64,000 nt of DNA, from positions 310,001 to 374,000 of the forward strand of contig NZ_LNAL01000003.1 in the NCBI RefSeq assembly GCF_001483135.1, in the 5' to 3' direction. The first letter of the stretch is position 1. Every line of letters starts with the position of its first letter. The stretch is from Solirubrum puertoriconensis. GTDB lineage: Bacteria; Bacteroidota; Bacteroidia; Cytophagales; Hymenobacteraceae. This document shows, one piece after another, positions 61,172 through 64,000 of this stretch. The notes beneath the pieces were generated by a model. The model had not been told where the DNA came from and did not search any database. It saw only the letters and a list, made by a program, of their open reading frames with translations. The position numbers and the translations under genes are program-made.

Positions 61172-61206
61172 CCGAAAAATAAGGCTGTTGGCCTCAAAGT
61201 GTAATT

Positions 61207-62445
61207 ATGAATGTATTGGTTGCCGTAGAAGAGCTACGAGCAGGAGGGGCCCAGACTTTTGCATTGCGTTTTGCGCAAGCTTTACAACAAGCCGGGCATT
61301 CGGTATGGCTGTACACCTTTTACTGGCAGTACGCCCAGGACTCCCTGCTTCGTAAGTTGGCGCCGGATGTCAAGCTCATTCATTATCAGCCGGGTTTCAC
61401 GGGGGCTGATCTTGTGCTGCAGCGGGCCGAAGGCTGGTTTGAGCGGCATGGCTACGACTTGCGCCTTAGGTCTGGCATCCTGAAAAAGCACCTGAAACAA
61501 ACGATTGAGCAGTACAACATTGATGTGGTAAGCAGCAATACTTTCCGGTGCGATGAACTCATCAGCCAAGTGTTGCGCGACATGCCTTCGGTGCCGCTTG
61601 TAATTACCATGCACGGGGATTATGAGCAGTTCATGGAATTTTACCAGAAAGGTCAGGAGCACGTCATTCCTAATTACCCGCAACGCGTTAGCGATACTCT
61701 TCGGGGTGTGCAGGGCGTAGCCTACCTCGCTGAATCGAATTTAGAGGTACTCCGACCTGAAGTGACACCGCAAGATGCCACTGCTCATTTAGTGGTAAGG
61801 CGCATCTACAATGGTCTGGACGCCCACCTGTCGGAGCCAGCGGCAAGCCGCACCCGTTCATCTTTGGGTATTGAAGCGGATGCGTTGGTATTCGGTATGG
61901 TGGCGAGGGGAGTAGCCGGAAAAGGATGGGAGCCGCTGGTGCAGGCCTACCGCCGGTTGCGGAGCGAGAGCATTAGGCCCTTAGCACTGGTGTTGGTAGG
62001 GGATGGGCCAGCGCTAACTCAACTGCAAGCAGAATGCGCGACGGAAAAGGATATCCATTTCACGGGCTTCGACGACAACCCTGTTGACTTTGTAACGGTG
62101 TTTGACGTAGGAGTTTTGGCTTCATCGTTGCGCGAATGCCTGCCTAACTCCATTGCCGAATACTTGTTTTGCGGCAAAGCCTGCATCTCGACTGATGTGG
62201 GAGAGGTGAGAAACATGCTACAGACGAGCACCGGCGAACAGGCTGGCCTGCTAATTCCATTTCCAGAAAGTGGTCTTGCTTCGGCTGATGAGTTGTATCA
62301 GGCCATGCGGCGTTATGCGTTGGAGCCAGCGTTATTGCAAAAACATCAGCAACTGGCTTCGGATGCATTCCAGAAATTTGACATGCGACGTTGCGTAGCG
62401 GCCTACGAACAACTATACAACGATTGCCTAGCAAAGCGGCAGTAG
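61207..62445 (+). CDS. Glycosyltransferase family 4
   Basis: A 412-residue GT-B enzyme. The N-terminus MNVLVAVEELRAGGAQTFAL has the Gly-Gly-Ala-Gln block common in GT4 enzymes. The second half has VFGMVARGVAGKGWEPLVQA, ALVLVGDGPALTQLQ and DVGVLASSLRECLPNSIAEY with the Glu/Asp donor site. It is the first of three similar transferases running to the window edge and should act on the same chain. Donor unknown. Confidence 0.9.
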   Translation: MNVLVAVEELRAGGAQTFALRFAQALQQAGHSVWLYTFYWQYAQDSLLRKLAPDVKLIHYQPGFTGADLVLQRAEGWFERHGYDLRLRSGILKKHLKQTIEQYNIDVVSSNTFRCDELISQVLRDMPSVPLVITMHGDYEQFMEFYQKGQEHVIPNYPQRVSDTLRGVQGVAYLAESNLEVLRPEVTPQDATAHLVVRRIYNGLDAHLSEPAASRTRSSLGIEADALVFGMVARGVAGKGWEPLVQAYRRLRSESIRPLALVLVGDGPALTQLQAECATEKDIHFTGFDDNPVDFVTVFDVGVLASSLRECLPNSIAEYLFCGKACISTDVGEVRNMLQTSTGEQAGLLIPFPESGLASADELYQAMRRYALEPALLQKHQQLASDAFQKFDMRRCVAAYEQLYNDCLAKRQ

Positions 62446-62523
62446 TGCACGTATAGTTGTTGCCTGGTTAATCGAAAATTTGCCTGTATTGGGTAGCTGC
62501 CTAGGTAGCATTTACTTCTGCTT

Positions 62524-63774
62524 ATGACGCCACGTACAGCTAAGCGCGTACTGCTGCTGATACCGAACCTAGGGCTTGGAGGAGCCCAGCGAGTGTTTCA
62601 CGACCATAGCGTGGAACTGGCCAAACACTACAACGTAACCGAAGCAGTATTCAACCTTGAGGGAGGCAATCTGTTTCCGAGCAACAATCCGGTAGAAAGC
62701 TTAGAAGTAGCTGGCGGCGGCTCGGCCTTCGATAAGGTCCGGAATTTTGCGGCCCGCATTACCCGGCTGCGCGGCCTAAAGCAGCGGCTGCGCGCGGACG
62801 TTTGCATCAGCCACTTGGAAGGAGCGGATTATGTGAACCTGCTAAGCAAAGGTTCGGAGAAGGTTATCCTGTGTATACACGGCTCTAAGCTGCACGACCA
62901 AAACATTAGGGGAGCCGTGGGCTGGTTGCGCAAGAAGGTGTTAATGCCTAGCCTGTACAATCGCGCCGACAAGATTGTGACGGTTAGCCGCGACATCAAC
63001 CCGGAACTCATCAGCGGTTTCGGCGTGAAGCCCGAGAAAATACAGACGATCAATAACTTCTTCGAAGTAGATCGGATTACGGCGAAAGCGCAGGAGCCGC
63101 TTAGCGCCGAGGAGCAGGCAGTGTATGATTCGGCGCCGGTACTGGTGACTTCGGGCCGGCTTACCATTCAGAAAAACCAGGCGCCGTTGCTGGATAGTTT
63201 TGCCGCGCTGTTGCGACAGCAGACGGCCAAGCTCGTGTTTGTCGGCGACGGTGAACTGCGTGACGACTTAACCGCCCGCGCCCGGGCCCTAGGTCTGCGG
63301 GTATACGAGGCTTGGAACAACCACCAGCTCACGCCCAATTACGACGTGTATTTCGTAGGGCTGCAGCAAAATCCCTTTAAATACATCCGTCCGGCGGCAT
63401 TGTTTGTATTCCCTTCGGCTTGGGAAGGTTTTCCCATGGCCTTGGGAGAAGCTATGATTTGCGGGGTACCGGCAGTAACTACCGATTGCCCCACCGGACC
63501 GCGTGAAATTCTGGCACCCGCATCGACCGCCCCCGCTCAGCCCATTCGCCAAGCCGAAAGGGCCGAATTCGGAATGTTAATGCCCATGTTGAATCAAGCG
63601 GCAACGCTGGCTGCCGATCAGCGGGTATGGACTGAGACCATTGCCGCCTTACTGAACGATGAAGCAGAACGGCAGCGCCTTGGCAAGCTCGCTAGCCAAC
63701 GGATGCAAGACTTCACCCGCGAAAAGATTTTTGGGCAATGGGTGCAAGCCATCAACGAGGTGCTAGGCGCATGA
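62524..63774 (+). CDS. Glycosyltransferase family 4
   Basis: A 416-residue GT-B enzyme with VLLLIPNLGLGGAQRVFHDH at the start. The C-terminal half has PVLVTSGRLTIQKNQAPLLD, KLVFVGDGELRDDL and FPSAWEGFPMALGEAMICGV, where both Glu residues of the donor site are present, then DCPTGPREIL. This last block resembles N-acetylgalactosaminyl and galactosyl GT4 enzymes. The next gene's ATG overlaps its stop codon (ATGA), so they are translationally coupled. Confidence 0.92.
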   Translation: MTPRTAKRVLLLIPNLGLGGAQRVFHDHSVELAKHYNVTEAVFNLEGGNLFPSNNPVESLEVAGGGSAFDKVRNFAARITRLRGLKQRLRADVCISHLEGADYVNLLSKGSEKVILCIHGSKLHDQNIRGAVGWLRKKVLMPSLYNRADKIVTVSRDINPELISGFGVKPEKIQTINNFFEVDRITAKAQEPLSAEEQAVYDSAPVLVTSGRLTIQKNQAPLLDSFAALLRQQTAKLVFVGDGELRDDLTARARALGLRVYEAWNNHQLTPNYDVYFVGLQQNPFKYIRPAALFVFPSAWEGFPMALGEAMICGVPAVTTDCPTGPREILAPASTAPAQPIRQAERAEFGMLMPMLNQAATLAADQRVWTETIAALLNDEAERQRLGKLASQRMQDFTREKIFGQWVQAINEVLGA

Positions 63775-64000
63775 GCGAACAGTTCGTCAACCGACCAGTG
63801 CGCCCGGTCATCCTCATTGCGGATAACTCCACCGCAGTGACTGGAGCCCTAAATGCTATGCGGGGTGCTACAGATCGGTTGCAGCATCAGTTCGAGTTTG
63901 TGTACGTGCTGCCCAGCGGCAGCAAGGGCGTAGCTGTGCTCGAAGCCGCCGGCTACAAAGTGTACCAAGTGCCGTTTGTTGAGATAAGCAAGCGGGTGCG
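63771..64000 (+). CDS. Glycosyltransferase, N-terminal part, runs off the right edge
   Basis: ATG 63771 overlaps the TGA of the previous gene. The visible 76 residues start MSEQFVNRPVRPVILIADNS and contain VTGALNAMRGATDRLQHQFE and FVYVLPSGSKGVAVLEAAGY, the look of a GT4 N-terminal Rossmann half with a donor- or acceptor-binding Gly loop. The rest lies outside the window, so family assignment is tentative. Confidence 0.7.
   Translation, partial: MSEQFVNRPVRPVILIADNSTAVTGALNAMRGATDRLQHQFEFVYVLPSGSKGVAVLEAAGYKVYQVPFVEISKRV

Overview
The window looks like a chromosome segment of a Hymenobacter-like Bacteroidota (Cytophagales). The evidence is high GC coding sequence, Bacteroidota promoters of the TAnnTTTG type, a type IX secretion (T9SS) C-terminal sorting domain, two Oar-like TonB-dependent receptors, DUF3857 proteins, and very frequent use of the palindrome CCTAGG even inside genes. 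The genus is an inference; no rRNA is present.

Left part (1-33,600) is mostly ordinary genome. It holds two tandem DUF3857/transglutaminase-like proteins (the first cut by the window edge), an MFS exporter divergent from an ABC exporter, and a molybdenum hydroxylase operon xdhA-xdhB-xdhC on the minus strand. After these come small lipoproteins, a large membrane protein of unknown function, a HEAT-repeat/cyclophilin fusion lipoprotein, a secreted T9SS beta-helix protein, a cupin, the cysteine pair cysE-cysK, a tRNA-Ala(GGC), two paralogous TonB-dependent receptors, and an NlpC/P60 lipoprotein divergent from a GlcD-type FAD oxidase. Many gene ends carry very long, perfect inverted repeats that act as terminators or are palindromic repeat elements.

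Right part (about 34,250-64,000) is a surface-polysaccharide locus that runs off the right edge. It begins with asnB, ugd (UDP-glucuronate), uxs (UDP-xylose) and fdtA (dTDP-sugar 3,4-ketoisomerase). An IS5-family element follows that appears to carry a passenger gene. Beyond it are an acyltransferase, an undecaprenyl-phosphate glycosyltransferase of GtrB type with a polytopic partner, a Wzm/Wzt ABC exporter, about ten further glycosyltransferases, an NAD-dependent epimerase, the aminotransferase FdtB and a Wzx-type flippase. Taken together these genes should make, decorate and export a glycan with xylose/glucuronate and a 3-amino-3,6-dideoxyhexose. The dTDP-glucose genes rmlA/rmlB are not seen here and should lie elsewhere. 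Several genes in this locus are clearly AT-richer than the rest and lack CCTAGG, which suggests a mosaic assembled by transfer.

The most unusual items are the IS5-family element that seems to carry a secreted-protein passenger gene between its inverted repeats (39,050-40,553), the 70-bp perfect palindrome at 18,067-18,136, the palindromic repeat cluster inside the xdh operon, a set of promoters placed so close to start codons that the mRNAs should be leaderless or nearly so, and the coexistence of both ABC-type and Wzx-type glycan exporters in one locus.
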